Assembly: GCA_000181795.3 (NCBI GenBank)
Contig: CM012953.1
Coordinates: 14,676,183-14,740,182 of the forward strand
Reading direction: 5' to 3'
DNA length: 64,000 nt
From: Trichinella spiralis
Taxonomy: Eukaryota; Nematoda; Enoplea; Trichinellida; Trichinellidae
Under the pieces are notes generated by a model. That model made no database searches and was not told where the DNA came from. It saw only the letters and a program-made list of their open reading frames with translations. Shown here piece after piece: positions 11,617-25,600 of the stretch; the stretch's first letter is position 1; each line of letters starts with the position of its first letter. A program made the position numbers and the translations under genes.

Positions 11617-14600
11617 TCACCCAGTTTGTTTGTCATTCGGTTCAGTTCCAACGTCCGTTTTGTAATAGTTCTGTATCAGCCGCTCAGTCGAAGCATCGAA
11701 CATACCAAATGATTGCACACGTGGTCGTCTGTTGAATCGGCCAGCATCGTAAGTCAGTTCCATTTTGTATGAACCACCACATCCCGTCGGTAACAATTTT
11801 AAATTCAACAAATTCAACTTTTCACACTCCCCTACCAGCGATGAGATCTCATTGTTGTCAACGGTACAATCCTGATGACAACTACTGCTCGTCTGCGCTT
11901 TACCTTCATCGGTACTGTCAGTAGTAATGGTGGTGGTGGTGGTGGTGGTAGTAGTGACAGTTTCTGATGCTGTTGCTGCAGATGTAGCAATTTCAGAATC
12001 AGCAGCTGTAGCAATTTCAGAATCATCAGCAGCAGCAACAGCAGCAAGAGCAGGATCAGGAGCAGGAGTAGGAATAGGAGTAGGAGTAGGAGTAGGAGCA
12101 GCAGCAGTAGCAGTAGGAGCAGCAGGAGCATCACCAGCAGCACCACTAGCAGCATTAGCAGCAGCAGCAGCGGTAGCTTTGGGAGCAGCCAATTTTAGAA
12201 ACTTAAAAGCGCCAATATGATTTGCAATAAGATCTTTGTTCAATCGTGCTATGACATTTGGCACGGCTGGTGTGGCGGGATTTTCCGTCGGATTTGGATT
12301 CGTCGTCTCTTCTGCCGGGGAATTGGTGGTGATGCATTTGTCAGGGGAATTTTGATTGTCTTCCGTTTCAGAAATCGCAGTAAAGCTGCTACTACCACCA
12401 CCACAGTTTTTCACGTACGGATAATCGTGCAACAGCAGCAGCGATGATGAAGAAGATGAAGATGAAGAAGAAGCAGAAGAACAAGCTGAAACAGAAACGT
12501 CCAACAGACGATTTTCTTCGTTGGAAAATATCGAGTCGACGTAGTGTACGACATCGTCGGATGGCGGTTTTGTGGACGTGAACTCGACTTCGGCTTTTTT
12601 CACATACCCTTCGCAGAGATTCAACAATTTCAGCCCGCGTTCAGTGTGCAGCAGATCTTGCGATTCGAACAAACTGCTCAGCCGGAACACGGACGCTTTG
12701 CACTTCATGCTGTACCAGAGACGGACCACTTCCTTCATCATCGACCCCGACGAACAGTCCAACACTATATAGCACTGATTGTTGCTGACCAAGGCGGCGC
12801 ATCTGGACCTGTTCGACTGGGCCTGGCGGACAAAGTCCAACAAAGAAAGCAGCCGGTTGCAACAAAGACACCAAACACAGGGAGAATCGCGGTCGTTGAG
12901 AAACCTGTCGTTGTAAAGCCCACAGGGTCCACGGCAGCCGCGACGATTGTACACGGATATTGGAACGTAGGTGGTCGGCTTTACCCGGTGCTTCAACAGT
13001 AGCGGATCCGACCGCTGCGCCGTCAAATTACCGCAACGTTCCAAGTTGTCCTGATCACAGCCCAAAGTCAAATCCTGAGTCAAGTCAACGCGAATGAGGT
13101 GCGTTGCTGAAATTCCTGATGAACAATTTTTGGCCACGTTCGACAAATTATCACGATTCAGCAACTGTTGCTGCTGCTGTTGCTTGTTGGTTGGATGAAC
13201 CTGCAGCTGATTATGATTCGAAAATTGCTGTTGCTGTTGTTGTTGTTGTTGTTGTTGTTGTTGCTGCTGCTGCTGATGCTGAAACTGAAGTTGCTGGTAT
13301 TGTTTAAAGTTTATCAATTTACCAGAAGACGACAATGGCGAAGCGAGCGAAGAATTCAAATTTTGAACCGAATTATTATTATTATTATGATAATGATGAA
13401 TCATCGTCTTCCGATCAGCGGCCGATGTTGGTGGTGCAGCGCCAGTTGCGCCGTTCATGCCTCCGCTGTATCCATTTTCAGCAGTACCGGTGTCGTTGTG
13501 CAATGCCATCCTGTGCGTGATGAACGATTGGAAAACTTTCATCCGCTTGGCGCGGGCTTCTCGTTCACTGGTAGTCAATGACGACGACGCTGTTTCGGAT
13601 TTGTTGGTCGAACTAGCGGCCCGTTTCCTGGGCCTGCCGGCGCCACGCCCGTTGGTCAGCGTACATTTCCTCTTGGGCAATGTCGCTTCGTAGTCGTCCT
13701 CTTCGTCCGCTTTGGAAGCCTTGGCATGGCGACGCGGTCGGCCGACCCCACGTCGGCGTCCCGTGCCGGCCGGCGTCGGACCCGAGGCGACGGTACTCTG
13801 ATTGGTTCCGGTGGTCGACCGGCGCCGGCGCTTCTTCGGACAAGCGCTGGCCACGGACACGTCGCTGTCGTCCGCCGAAAAGCTTTCATCGAAGCTGCTG
13901 TCGCCCAACTCGCGCTGCAACGAATCCGGACAATTGTTACGGTCTTCACGTCCGCTTTTCAGTTCACTTTCTTCTCTGAAATACACACAATTCGATTGAA
14001 ACAAGGCAATTCAAATTTCAAATATCACTGAAAAAATTCAAATCCAACGAGAAAAAACGCAAACCAAAAACAAAAATGCTACAACATTGCACAACTGAAG
14101 AAAACAATGATAATTTTCATTATTTATCCAATCACAATATATTCTAATAATAATAATAATAATAATTTCTTCTTTTTCACATTATATCAAAACTTTCCAT
14201 CTTTTTCAAACCGTCATAATAATCACTTGACGACAACTTGATAATAATCACTTCACAGTATTATTATTATTATTATCATTATCAATCACCATCAATCAAT
14301 TCGATGGAAAGCATTTATGAAAAAATAATAAGAAAAGAAAGCAGCAAACTCTCAACTCTACTCTCTCCCTCTTTGTGCCATTGTGCTGCTGCGTCACAGC
14401 CCCGTTTGAAAGAAAATAAATGCCGCCTCCATAATCTATCGTGTGACAACTCTGCATCATCACGTTACAAAACACACAACACCAAATAAACATGCAAATT
14501 TAGTGCAAAATTAATTGATCAATTAATTTTCCAATGACAAAACCCAATCGGTTGTTTTGCAAATGATTTGCCTGGTTCTGAGAAATTGTTAAAAAGTACA

Positions 14601-17600
14601 GTAAGTTAAGTATAGAGTTAGTTGAACAACAACGCTCCATTACTGTTGTTATTATTATCATCATTGTCCCACCAGCAGAGAGCTGAGCAAGAAATACTTT
14701 TCCCATTCCCTCCCTAAATATGCAATCACTATATTTCCCTATGTGGTCGTAAAAAGCACATGTCAAGAAAATGAATAAATGAAATTATTGAAATGTCAAC
14801 GCGCGTGGTGGATGATTCATCATCAGTTTGCAATTGCAAAAGATAAATAAATGGAAAAGCATTCGAAGATTTTCAAAAAATTTTTTTTCAATAATTCATT
14901 CATTGCCACTTATCAAGCTGCTTGCAACCAGCATGGGAAGAAACCAAAAAAAAAAGAAAAGAACCATTCACCAAAAAATGCCAGTATTACAATGTTTACT
15001 AAACTGGCTTGCAACTTTGGATAAAAATAAACAAATAAATAAATAGTAAATGAAGAAAATTTACGCCATTTACGGTAAAGTATGAAGAAGCAAGGCAAGT
15101 AAGCGAAAACTGGAACACACGCGAATGTGCGCGCGCGTATATACATGAAGATGATATGATGCACATTGGTGAAAAATGACTACTTTTTCACATTTTGCTT
15201 GCCTTCTCTCTCATTCCTGCCACCAGGGGGGGGGGAAGAGAAAGCAGCAGAACACGCACGCATCAATAAGAAAAAGGTTTTCTTTTAATCGCTCGTTTTT
15301 TTTTGAAAGTGAAATGTTTGCATAAATAAAAAAATCAAATCAAATCAAATTAAAAAAAAGTCCACTTGCATAAATTAATTAATAATTGTTGAATAAATGA
15401 ATTAAAGGAAAAAAAAAGAATTTCATAAATTGCAAAATGAAAAATTGTTTGTTCGAGTAAGAAGCAGTAGAATTGGCATGGAAAATGATCAAGCAGCCCA
15501 GCATGCAAGCAAGCATATAGCATAGTTAGTATGCAGTGGGATTGATCGATTTTTGTTTCAATTTTCCATTTTCCCTGCCAACGACGACGCTTGGTATAGA
15601 AAAATCTGCAAACTGCACACAAAATGCTGGATGCCGTTGTCAAAGAAAATAGAAGAAAAACGTGCACAGTTAGCTAGCGAGCAAGCAAAAGAAAAGCAAG
15701 CAAGCAAGCTAGCTAGCTAGTTAAGCTACTAGCAGCAGCTTTCGTGACCGCTCTCGCTTGCTCTTAGAAACTCTCTCACTCACTCTCGCTTTCAGAAAGT
15801 AAATGACGAACAATTCTGAAAGCAAGCAAATGTTGATTGCTTACGTCACCATCGATGATGCCTGCCTAGGCAAAACGTACACGCATGTACGTCTCTCTCT
15901 CTCTCTCTCTCCTCTCCCTGGGTTGTTCAGTTAACACAGGCGAGCATTAATTTCTTTCCTGATACGCTTTGTCAACTGTGTATACCGTGCGTACTAGTAG
16001 GAATATCATTTTTACTACCAAAGATACAATAAACAAATATAAATTAATAAAAACTTGGCATATCTACAACTAACATAAACTGAATGAATGAAATTCAAAA
16101 TTGTATACAAAATTTGAAAAAGAAGCGAATTTGAAGAAATTTACAATTTTTCTTCCAATAAATCCTAAATTATTATTACAACTATTTATGCAACTTTTCA
16201 ACTCTGCCAAACAACAACAACAACAATTCGTTGCTCTTTTAACCTGAGGAAATATTATATAACGCGCAAATGTTCGAGAACAGAACCGTTGGACAGAAAA
16301 TCAGGTTAATCACGCCAAGCAATAATTATTATTAATAATAATAATGCAATAATGCCCGCAAATATAAAATACAAATAAACATCATTCGTACACAGAGAGA
16401 TGAATTTAATAATAATAATAATAAGCACATTTTCCCAATGATAACAAGGAAACAAACATTCCTCCACTTTACAAACCACAACAACAACAACAACAGTGCG
16501 ATGACAATCGACGGGAAAAAACACCATCATCATCCCCCCCGAAAGCAACATGTGCTAACACAATTGTCGCTTTTTAATCAATCACAAATGCAAAAAATTT
16601 AAATTTAAACATTGGATTAAAGCGAAAACAAACACATCAACAAAGTATTTAAATTTAAATAAGAAAAAAACAATCAACAAAAAACAAAAGTGATTCATTC
16701 ATGTTGGAATGATTTGTTGGGAAAAAAAATTTCTATCTGTGTTGCAGGTATGGTTTGCTTTTCTTCACCTTTTTCATTGTCAAAACTGACCGACCAGAGG
16801 AGAACCAGTTGAAATTTGGCAACCAGTTTTGGTATCTATTTTTGCGCTGCACATACGAACTACTACTACTACTGGTAGTATGTAGAAAGAAAGCTACCGG
16901 CTATTGCCAATACTAGAGCAAGCACAGTGGCTAAAAACAATAGCACAGCGCAGGCCAGGAAAGAAATCTCACATCTTACCGGACGACCCGACCCGTCGGT
17001 CAGGCCATCAGATCAAAAGAAACTAAGGCCACAGTTGACCATATATCACAGTCATTTTTTCTTATGTCATTGTCTGATATCGAGAAAAATTAATAAAACA
17101 CACACACACACACACAATAATTATAATTGTAAAATTATAAAAATTCTATTATTTGGGTAAGAAAAAATAAAAGATTGCCGACCAAACGTCGGATTTTGTA
17201 TTATGCATGCATAAAAGATAGATACACTGATAGATTGTTGGAGTGCGTTGGGAAAATTTGTCAAATGAAACAGCGAATAAATAAATTACTCGCTCCGGTT
17301 GACATTTCCAAACAAACTGGCAACAATGAATGAATGCTACACACAAAAAGGTAAAACGAACGAGTTTTCACACACTGCACTGTAACAAAGCAACACACTA
17401 CTAATAATAACAAACAAACAGTTCTGCTTCTTCTCATGTTTCATATCTCTCTCTCTCTCCACTCCGCCCCAATCCCCCCCCCTTCCCAAGACAAGCATAC
17501 ATAACGTGATGGAAAATTAATTCATTAAACTATAATTAAATCTTAGCAAATAAATAAATAAATAAATAAAACAGACTTGGCACGAGCGACGAGACGAGCC

Positions 17601-19429
17601 AGTTGATCCACTGGTATGACATGCAAACTGCTGCAGTGGTAGGATTTGGCGCAGACGACCAGACGGGCTTTTTCGTTGTTCGAACATTTCCGTATTGGGA
17701 TGTGCAAGTCAGCGCACAGTTGCTTCAAATCGGACAAATGCCTGAGCTGAACGGTCGGCTCGTTCTTCAACAACACCAAACGCAGCACGTCGGCCAAGCG
17801 GACCGACTGGACGCCGGCCACCAAAATGCTCGGCAAACGGACATTGTCAATTTCCACGTACACAATATCCGAACAATCCGACCGGCGCGTCCTTATCCCA
17901 CTGCTCAATTCGCCCGACTTGAAAAATTTGCATAATTAAACAAACAAACAAACAAACAATCGGAATAACAACGACGACGTTACCTGATTTTCCGACGCTC
18001 GAATCACTTTCTCTTGTCGAAGTGGAGCCCCTTCGGCAGTGGACAGTCTTATGCAACGGACGAAGCCGTCTTTACGAGCGTAATTCTTGATCAACAGCTC
18101 GTTGACTTGATCCACCGAAAGCAGTTCAAATTCTTCCGGCATGCCGAACTGGTTGATAACCATCGACGTGGCGGTTTTCACGTTGTTTTCATCCAGTATA
18201 ACCTGCGAAAAATATTTATTTCATTTCATATTTTTGTTGCTGACAAAAATTATCATCAATCAACCAAGTTAATATATAAGATATATATATATGTATATAC
18301 TTTAAATTCATCCCAATGACGACTGGCAAAAAACGACCGGAAGACGTCGGAAACGCGCACATATACTTCGGGAGATGAGCCGATCGAGTGGGCTGAGAAT
18401 TTCATTCCCGAGATGACGACCACATTGGAATCCGCCGTCGTCGCACCGTCCGACGCCAGATCCGACGCCAACGCAGACCACGGCGACGCTAGAGCTGGTT
18501 CCACATTTGAATAGGCCATTTTATCCACAAACGGCGACTGTTGTGCATTTTTAACGTGAGGTAGTAGTGGTGACTGTTGCTGATGCTGTCCAACAATATC
18601 ACCATCATCCACCGAAGATTGCAAAAGACTAGCCAAAATACTGCAAGGACCATTCCGTTGACTGCCGAAATTATTAAAACCAAAGTGGTCCAATGGTGCA
18701 GGCGATGCCTGAGCGTTCAACGATTCACCGTCTATTTGAAATTAACAAACAATACGCTATTGTTTTTTTTTCAAACAAATGATGATGATGATGATAATGA
18801 TGGTATTCAAAAATAAAAAAATGGTACTTACCATAAGGGCGACAAATCATTTCCTTGAGCAAAGTTTTCACGTCTGTCGACGACAGAACTGGCATCAAAG
18901 CGGAATCGTCGTCCAGAATAGCAGCAGTCGCGTCGTCGTCGTCGTGATTGTTGCTATTGTCATTCGGATGCCCTTCTGTTTCAAAATTCAACACTGAATG
19001 GCCAACGACACTTGCTAAACTACCGTTCAAATTCCCACATCCGTCCGCTTGGCAATAATTCGAACTGGGCATGGATGAAAAAGCACTAATATGCCGTGCA
19101 TCCCGTAATACGGAACCGTTTTGAATCGCGGACGACGAGCAAACACCCATGCTCATGTCCGACAATGGTCGACTGGGACCCAAATGGCCACCAGTCAGAG
19201 AAGGGTCACTGGAAATTAGGTTCGTCGCCGAAGGCTCAAACGGCTCCTTCAAATCGCGAACAATTTCACTCAAGTGGTGACGCCCTTCCAAATTGAACGA
19301 GTCCAGTAGCTGATTTCCCACCGGCTGTGGCGGTGGCAACGGTGGAAACGGATGTGACTGGGGCGGCGGCGGCCGCGTGTAACCACTTTCCACACTTTCG
19401 TGTTTCACTTCACTGTCATTCATATTCAT
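11617..19429 (-). CDS. Ski/Sno-family transcriptional co-repressor (DAF-5-like)
   Basis: Five coding exons: 19429-18832, 18731-18301, 18202-17984, 17917-17577, 13975-11617. All phases close (1, 0, 0, 2), giving 1315 residues. A Ski/Sno/Dac fold is read at about 432-528 (VRLADVLRL, LKQLCADLHIPIRKC, VIPVDQLARLV), and a second copy-like segment precedes it at about 303-395 (VYVRVSDVFRSFF, ELLSVDQVNELL). The last exon holds nuclear basic clusters, AT-hooks with GRP cores at about 608-611 and 643-646, a polyQ tract at about 763-780, and a SAND-like SMAD4-binding domain at about 867-940 (CRGPCGL, SPCVWCLCCNRLL, DFV). Ski proteins repress TGF-beta/SMAD targets in the nucleus; DAF-5 does so in nematode dauer signalling. 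The protein is much longer than DAF-5 or Ski because of the insert between domains. Ski membership is well supported; orthology to daf-5 is inferred. Confidence 0.75.
13230..13275 (-). repeat. CAA/CAG polyglutamine tract in the Ski-like gene
   Basis: A mixed CAA/CAG run read on the minus strand, encoding about 18 consecutive glutamines; a shorter Q run lies nearby at about 13167-13185. The codon mixture suggests it is less unstable than a pure CAG run. Confidence 0.85.
15892..15911. repeat. (TC)n microsatellite
   Basis: Ten TC dinucleotides in the Ski-gene intron. Confidence 0.85.
17099..17116. repeat. (CA)n microsatellite
   Basis: Alternating CA dinucleotides in the Ski-gene intron. Confidence 0.85.
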
Positions 19430-19431
19430 CT

Positions 19432-19690
19432 ATTAAAAAAATTTTTTTTAATATGAAAAAATTTATTTAAACATTTACTCATTTATTTTTATTTATATAT
19501 TTATTTATATGTACGCACATATATTCACTCCTGACAATAATGTGCTTTTAAAAAATTTAAAAAAATAAAACAAAAAACAATTGTCCCAAGGTCGAAAAAG
19601 TCGACCAATGAAAGCTTACCGTATGAAGACATAGTACATTCGGAGCGGTATAAACGTCAAACATCATACGTGCACTTTTCCATAACAGCT
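19432..19690 (-). promoter_or_regulatory. Possible 5' UTR exon of the Ski-like gene
   Basis: On the minus strand, a donor-like CG|GTAAGC at 19620/19619 faces an acceptor AATAG that ends exactly one base before the start ATG at 19429. A short ATG (six full codons) lies just before that donor and would run into a stop after splicing, so it would be an upstream ORF rather than coding. The 5' limit of the exon cannot be seen. Confidence 0.3.
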
Positions 19691-22600
19691 AAAAGTTAGT
19701 TCTGAAGATTCAAGGAAACGCAAGATTCCATTAGGCAGTTTCCTTTGTTAAATGAACGCCTGCGTTTGCTTACGAACAGACCGCGCGCATCGCAACGCGC
19801 GAGCAAAATCAGCCAAACAGAAACACAGGGTCAGTATTGACAAAAACTGACGTTTTATACAGTATACCATTACGAACAACAGGTTCATTTGTACTCATTT
19901 CGGTGACCAATAACTGAAATATAGTAGTTGATTTTTGCCCGACTATTTGACAATTAATTTTTTTCAAATTTAATTTTAAAAATATTATACATCTTTTATA
20001 CAAAAAATCCAACTTCAACAAGCCAGCAGAGTCCGAAATAAATCCATTCTATTTATTACAAATATAAAGCGCACCATTATCGTTGTTCACGTTCATAGTT
20101 ATTCGAATCAAAAAATAATTATTAATAAATAAAATTATTTATTTCATTTAGAACATTTAAAAGTTTCAAAAACTGTACAACTACAAAAGTACAACATTTG
20201 TAAAAATCATCCATTAAAATACCAAGTGAAAAATGTAAAATACACTTAAATTCACTCAAAATTTTCACCTACACTACTCTGCCTTCACTGTAACAGCCCT
20301 AATAATACAATTCATAATGAAAATGAATGTATAATTATTTATCCATAAACAATTCAAATAAAAATATAATACATGAAAAATATCTTATAGAATAATATTT
20401 TCTATTTTAATTTTAAAAAATAAACATAATTTAAGATAAATAAATAAAAGTATAATATCGCATTAAAAATGTAAACTATCGATTACATGCAATACGACAG
20501 CACGAAAAAGTAAATGTAAATAAATTCACTCAAAATAAAAAAATTTATTATTTTCAAATCATGAAATATAAATCCATTCGATGAATCAACGGCGATAAGA
20601 ATCTGTTTACTACAAAAGTCATAAAATAATCAAAGACACTTTAATTTCAGCATACTGTAAATCACAATGCAACATTGCGTTATTTAAAGACTGGTTGCAT
20701 GAATTTACAAATTAAAATGGCAAGTCAACTTGCAGAACGGTAGTTTCAAAAATTATTTATAAAACACGAGAAAAACGGAAAAGCCAACAGTAAATGTCAA
20801 ACTTGGTTAAGTTTTCATTGTTATCAAAGAAAAACGACCGTGATTTGCGATTTATGCACGGTTTGAATACATGAACAAAAATCCTGTACACGGTTTAAAA
20901 GATATCGTTGGTATGTGCGGAGTTCATCAGCTATTCATTGTAACCAAGGTTGATTATACATGTGCGTAAAGCAAAGTATATTCATTTTACAATAAAAGTG
21001 AAAAAAAATATTTAGTTATAAAATATTGGAAATAATCGCTTCTTTCTGCTCTCAGTTTTCGCTTATTTCCACTTCTTGAAATCTCATTATATGATATATA
21101 AAGTAAAAAAATTTTTTTTGTAAATGTTTTCAAAGCTTACTTAATTAGATTACATTTTTGTTTCTTTTTTTTATTACTGTCAGATGATTCAATGCATTAT
21201 GCATTCTGATGAAGACAGCAAAAGTTTTACTATTAAACAGATTGGTGTATTGCAAAGTTAGGCGATCGGTATTCCTTTAACCAAATGCATCATTCTTTCA
21301 ATATTTTAAAGACATGAAGATATATCTTTTTCAATTTCTACTTTCTAAAAGTATTTTCTCTAGTATTCAAATTGAAACTGTTTTCCCATCATTTTATACA
21401 TCAGAAGCGAAAACATTTTCTGAAAATGACTTTAGAGACTGTCTATCAAAATACTAACTTCAATGTCCATCGCTGACTTGCAAAAGTTGAACATATTAAA
21501 ATGCAACCTTTGAGAAACGCTTTGCATTTTTCCACAAAAACCATTCTGTGATGAGAATATTCAAACATACCGGAATTACCGTTCAATCCAACTCTCAATT
21601 ACGATACTTTTTCAGTATGTTAAAAATTGTATGAGGTATTCATTAGCATGAAGCATTGATTTTAACTTTCATTTTCTAATATTGATTTCGTCGACGCCAG
21701 CTAAATGTGAAAGATTTCAGAAATTTCATCACTGGCGATCATTTTCAAACAGATTTGTTTAAATCAGGGAATAAAATTGAAATTAATTAAACGGGAAAAT
21801 TTAGTTTACACCATCTTTGGTTGAATTTCTCATACTTTAATGCAAACTAACGATTCCGAAGAAAAAAAAATATTTACATTTACAGTAGAAATAGAATAGA
21901 AAAAACAGAATGAGGACATTTCCTCTAAAATAAATTTCAAAACATATTGTGTTAACCTAAAAGCTTAATTTTTACCATGATTAAATGATTAACTAACTAC
22001 TTGGATTTTCATTTCATTATTCAATTCACTGTAGGATTCATATAAGTTGATCACATGATGTATTCGTACAACTAAGCTCGAGTGACAGTAGTGTACTGTA
22101 AATTTTTTTTTGGAAACTTATTGAAGTTAACAAAATTAACTCTTTGAAATGAAAATCGTAAGTTTTGTAAAGATACGTTACATTTCAGAAACGATGAATG
22201 AAACAAAAATGGAGAAGGAAAATTGAAGCGGAAATGAAAAAATGTTTTCCTATAGGGAAACCTACTTTGACATCCCTCTGCGCATTTGCTTAGTAAAAAA
22301 TGTTTTCAGTTTGAATCTATATCATATAATTAAAGTTAAATTATTTAAAAGTACATGAATAAATAATATATACATATATTATATGTACATGAATATGAAC
22401 GACTCTAAAGTGATTACTTTTTGTGTGTAGGAACAATTTTCAGTTTACTCGTTGATAAAAGATTGTGATATATCATGGTTGACTTAAAATATTTATCTAT
22501 TTAAAAATGTTCTAACCATTTTAATATCTAGAATAATTTATCTTTGGAAAAATTTAGCGTAATCACATAATCTTAATGTATTATTACGAGAAAGTTTAAA

Positions 22601-25600
22601 GCATGCAAGCACCAAAAACTTCATCTGGCATAATTTAATATACGCGCAAGTGCACTTTCACTAGAATATTAAATAATTTGCTTGTTCACATTGAAAAACT
22701 GTACTATTATTATTATTATAATTATAAAACGTCAGTTTAGACAACAAATATAAACGAATAAAGATTAAATTGTATGAAATGCGATTGCACTCACCATTGT
22801 CAAAGTTGGTAAAAAGAGTATGACATCGCATTGTGGTTGGAAAGATGAATTCTTTGAATTATTAGGCTACAAATGCACTCGTGCATATTTCGTCGATGTT
22901 GAAGCAATGTTACATCAACAGCAGTTGCTTTCAAGATGGAAAACATGGAAATAAATCTTGACGAACTGAAGTACAAGGAAAACAGTTTTCACTGTGAATA
23001 ATTTTTTCAAGTGACTTTTTCAAGATTTCCATTGAAAATGTATAATTCTTTATTATAAACACAAGATGTACATTTTTAGAGAATTGCTATTTAGTAAAAT
23101 TTTTCATGGCAGTCGCAGCAGAGCACACGGTCCACGATTTAGGTTGACATGATATTACAGTAAGCACGAAGTGAATCAAGTTGGAAGCTGTTGAGAAGCT
23201 TTTACGGCTGTTTCTGAAAATATTTAACCTCTTTGAAATATAATTAATAAGGCAGTATTACAAACCGATTTATTTTTTCTACTGAAACAAATTTTTTCTA
23301 TCCTTCTGTTGTTAAATAAAAGTAACACATGAGACCTTTAATAACAGGAGGTTGAGCATGAAATGTAGTATTTGCATTGGAACATGAACTATTTTTTCAA
23401 TTTTATCCTTTTTTAGAAGTGAAATATGAAATATAATTGAGTAAGTAAAAAAATTAGCAAACATGTGTGAATAATTTGTCAAGCATTTATCAGTGAAGCA
23501 TCAGGGGCAAGCAGTAGATATTTTCAAATTAAAGTATGAATGACAGTACGATTCAATTTTTAATTTTTGCTATACAATTCTGCATTTTTTAAACTAATAA
23601 TGTTGTTTTACAACTATACATTGAAACACTTATTTCACAAAATTATTCAGTTGTTTGATTAGATGTTTTAACTTATGATATAGTGAAAAAGTAAAATCTT
23701 AAATGAATAACATTCACTCGCAGAAACTGATTCAGTATTTGTTCACTGAAATGAGATTTATACACCCTACTCAGCATAGTGCATAAATTTTCTCATTTCT
23801 CAAAAACTTTATTTAAATATTGGCCGTTGAAAATATATTGTACATTTGTCCATTTATGATATATTTTCCTATTTTTAAATTAAACAGTTCAAAAATGAAT
23901 CATATATTGCATTTTGCATTGCATCAATCGATATATACTTTTTTCAAGTTAGATAAAAATTACAAATAAAAATTTATTTGAAAAAATTATCAAAGAAATT
24001 TATACTTATATTAATTCATTTTTTTCCATTATTTATCATTTTTTGCGAATATACAAGCTGAAAAATTATGAAGAATAATAACATTTATGTACAGTATGAA
24101 TTGAGCAACTTAAGTTACACGAAATAAAAAGAGCAAGAATAAGTTAATTTATTGTAAAAGGGATTTTAAGTTTTGGCAATAGATTAAAATATACCTAAAT
24201 AATATTTTACATTATGAAATTACAGTTTATTTTACACGGAAATGGCGATTTCTTGCTTACTGTAATGGGTATTTTGGAAATGTTTTTGGTATTCATTTTT
24301 CATTAAATTTGGCGAAACATAAATTCAGAATTTTTATATAAGTATTTGAAAAATATGACTATATTTGTTTTTATATAATGATTTTTGTTTTAATCATTTC
24401 TATTTTGTTCGACGGAACATTTTCTTGATATATAAATTTTTGAAATATGCATTTTCTTGAACTAATAAATGCAATGATTAAAAGTTTACAAATGCACATT
24501 TGTCACAAGTTGATAACGAGTAATTTTATCTCAGGTTCCCCAGGACGCTTATAAGTGAAAAGTTGAGCACAGTGTCATGAATAACTTCGAAAGAAAAGTA
24601 CTAGGAAACAAGGAAAACAACTACAAACGCTTGAAGAAAATTTAATGAAAAAAAAACAGTCAGTCTTTGAAAATCTTTTCCATTTCGTGAAATGAATATG
24701 AGCTATTTGATTTGTAAATAAGCATAATATAGAAAATATTAGACTGCAATTATTGAATGATGCTGCAATTTTTGGATAAAAAATGTACTGAATAATTTTC
24801 CAGCTTTGAATATAAAGCTACATGATTAAGTTAGACGTTGAGCAAGAAGAGTCAATTATGAGAAAAACGTTTACAGTGCAAAAATTGATCGTACCATTAT
24901 TGTAAATTTAAGTTTTAATAATATTTCAATTGTAAGAGTTAGTAAATAATTTCATCCTAGTCAAACAGATTTCATTTGAAATTATCGTGGATGATTATTT
25001 TTTGCACAAAGTAATATTTCAAATACAAAATCAACGAGATTTATCAAAAAGAAAGTAATATATGACTGATGATAAATGTATAAAGTAAAATCTGAAAATG
25101 GTGTATTTGAAAGTTTTACACAGTTGCATAAAGTTTTTGAAGTCATTTTAATCAAAAAAAGATATTTGAAATATCTATTTCCCAGTAAAAAAGTTCAGAT
25201 TCAATGTAAATTATTTCAATTTGGAAATTGTCCAACAAGTGATATATATGCCCTTGAAAAGCATTTTATCAAATCAAAAATTTACACTCGTTTAATGATT
25301 GATTTATTTGCATAGATAAAATGCAAATTTGCAGTTAATAAATGAAAAATACAGGCAAATTATAGAAAGGTTTTACTTGTTTATGCAAAAAAAGCCCATA
25401 ATTAAAAAAAACGATAACTAGATGCATTTGACTGAGATTCATTTTCAAAATTGATTTATGCGATGATGTTTAATATAAAAGAAAAAATACTTTTTAAAGA
25501 TGCAATATTTTGTAGTGATTTAAAGAAATGAGATTAAAATTGAAATCCGTATTTCAAAATTAAATTGGCATTCTTTTGTGACGTCTAAGCAATGCACCGA

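Larger units (their letters stand above)
13976..17576 (-). other. 3.6-kb intron of the Ski-like gene
   Basis: Separates the second SDS-like domain from the AT-hook/SAND exon. The donor reads GTCTGT (weak) and the acceptor TTCAG. It is rich in simple repeats: (TC)n at 15892-15911, (CA)n at 17099-17116, AGCT repeats near 15705-15722, a G9 run near 15226-15234, and AAC and AAT triplets. No coding exon was recognised. Confidence 0.65.
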
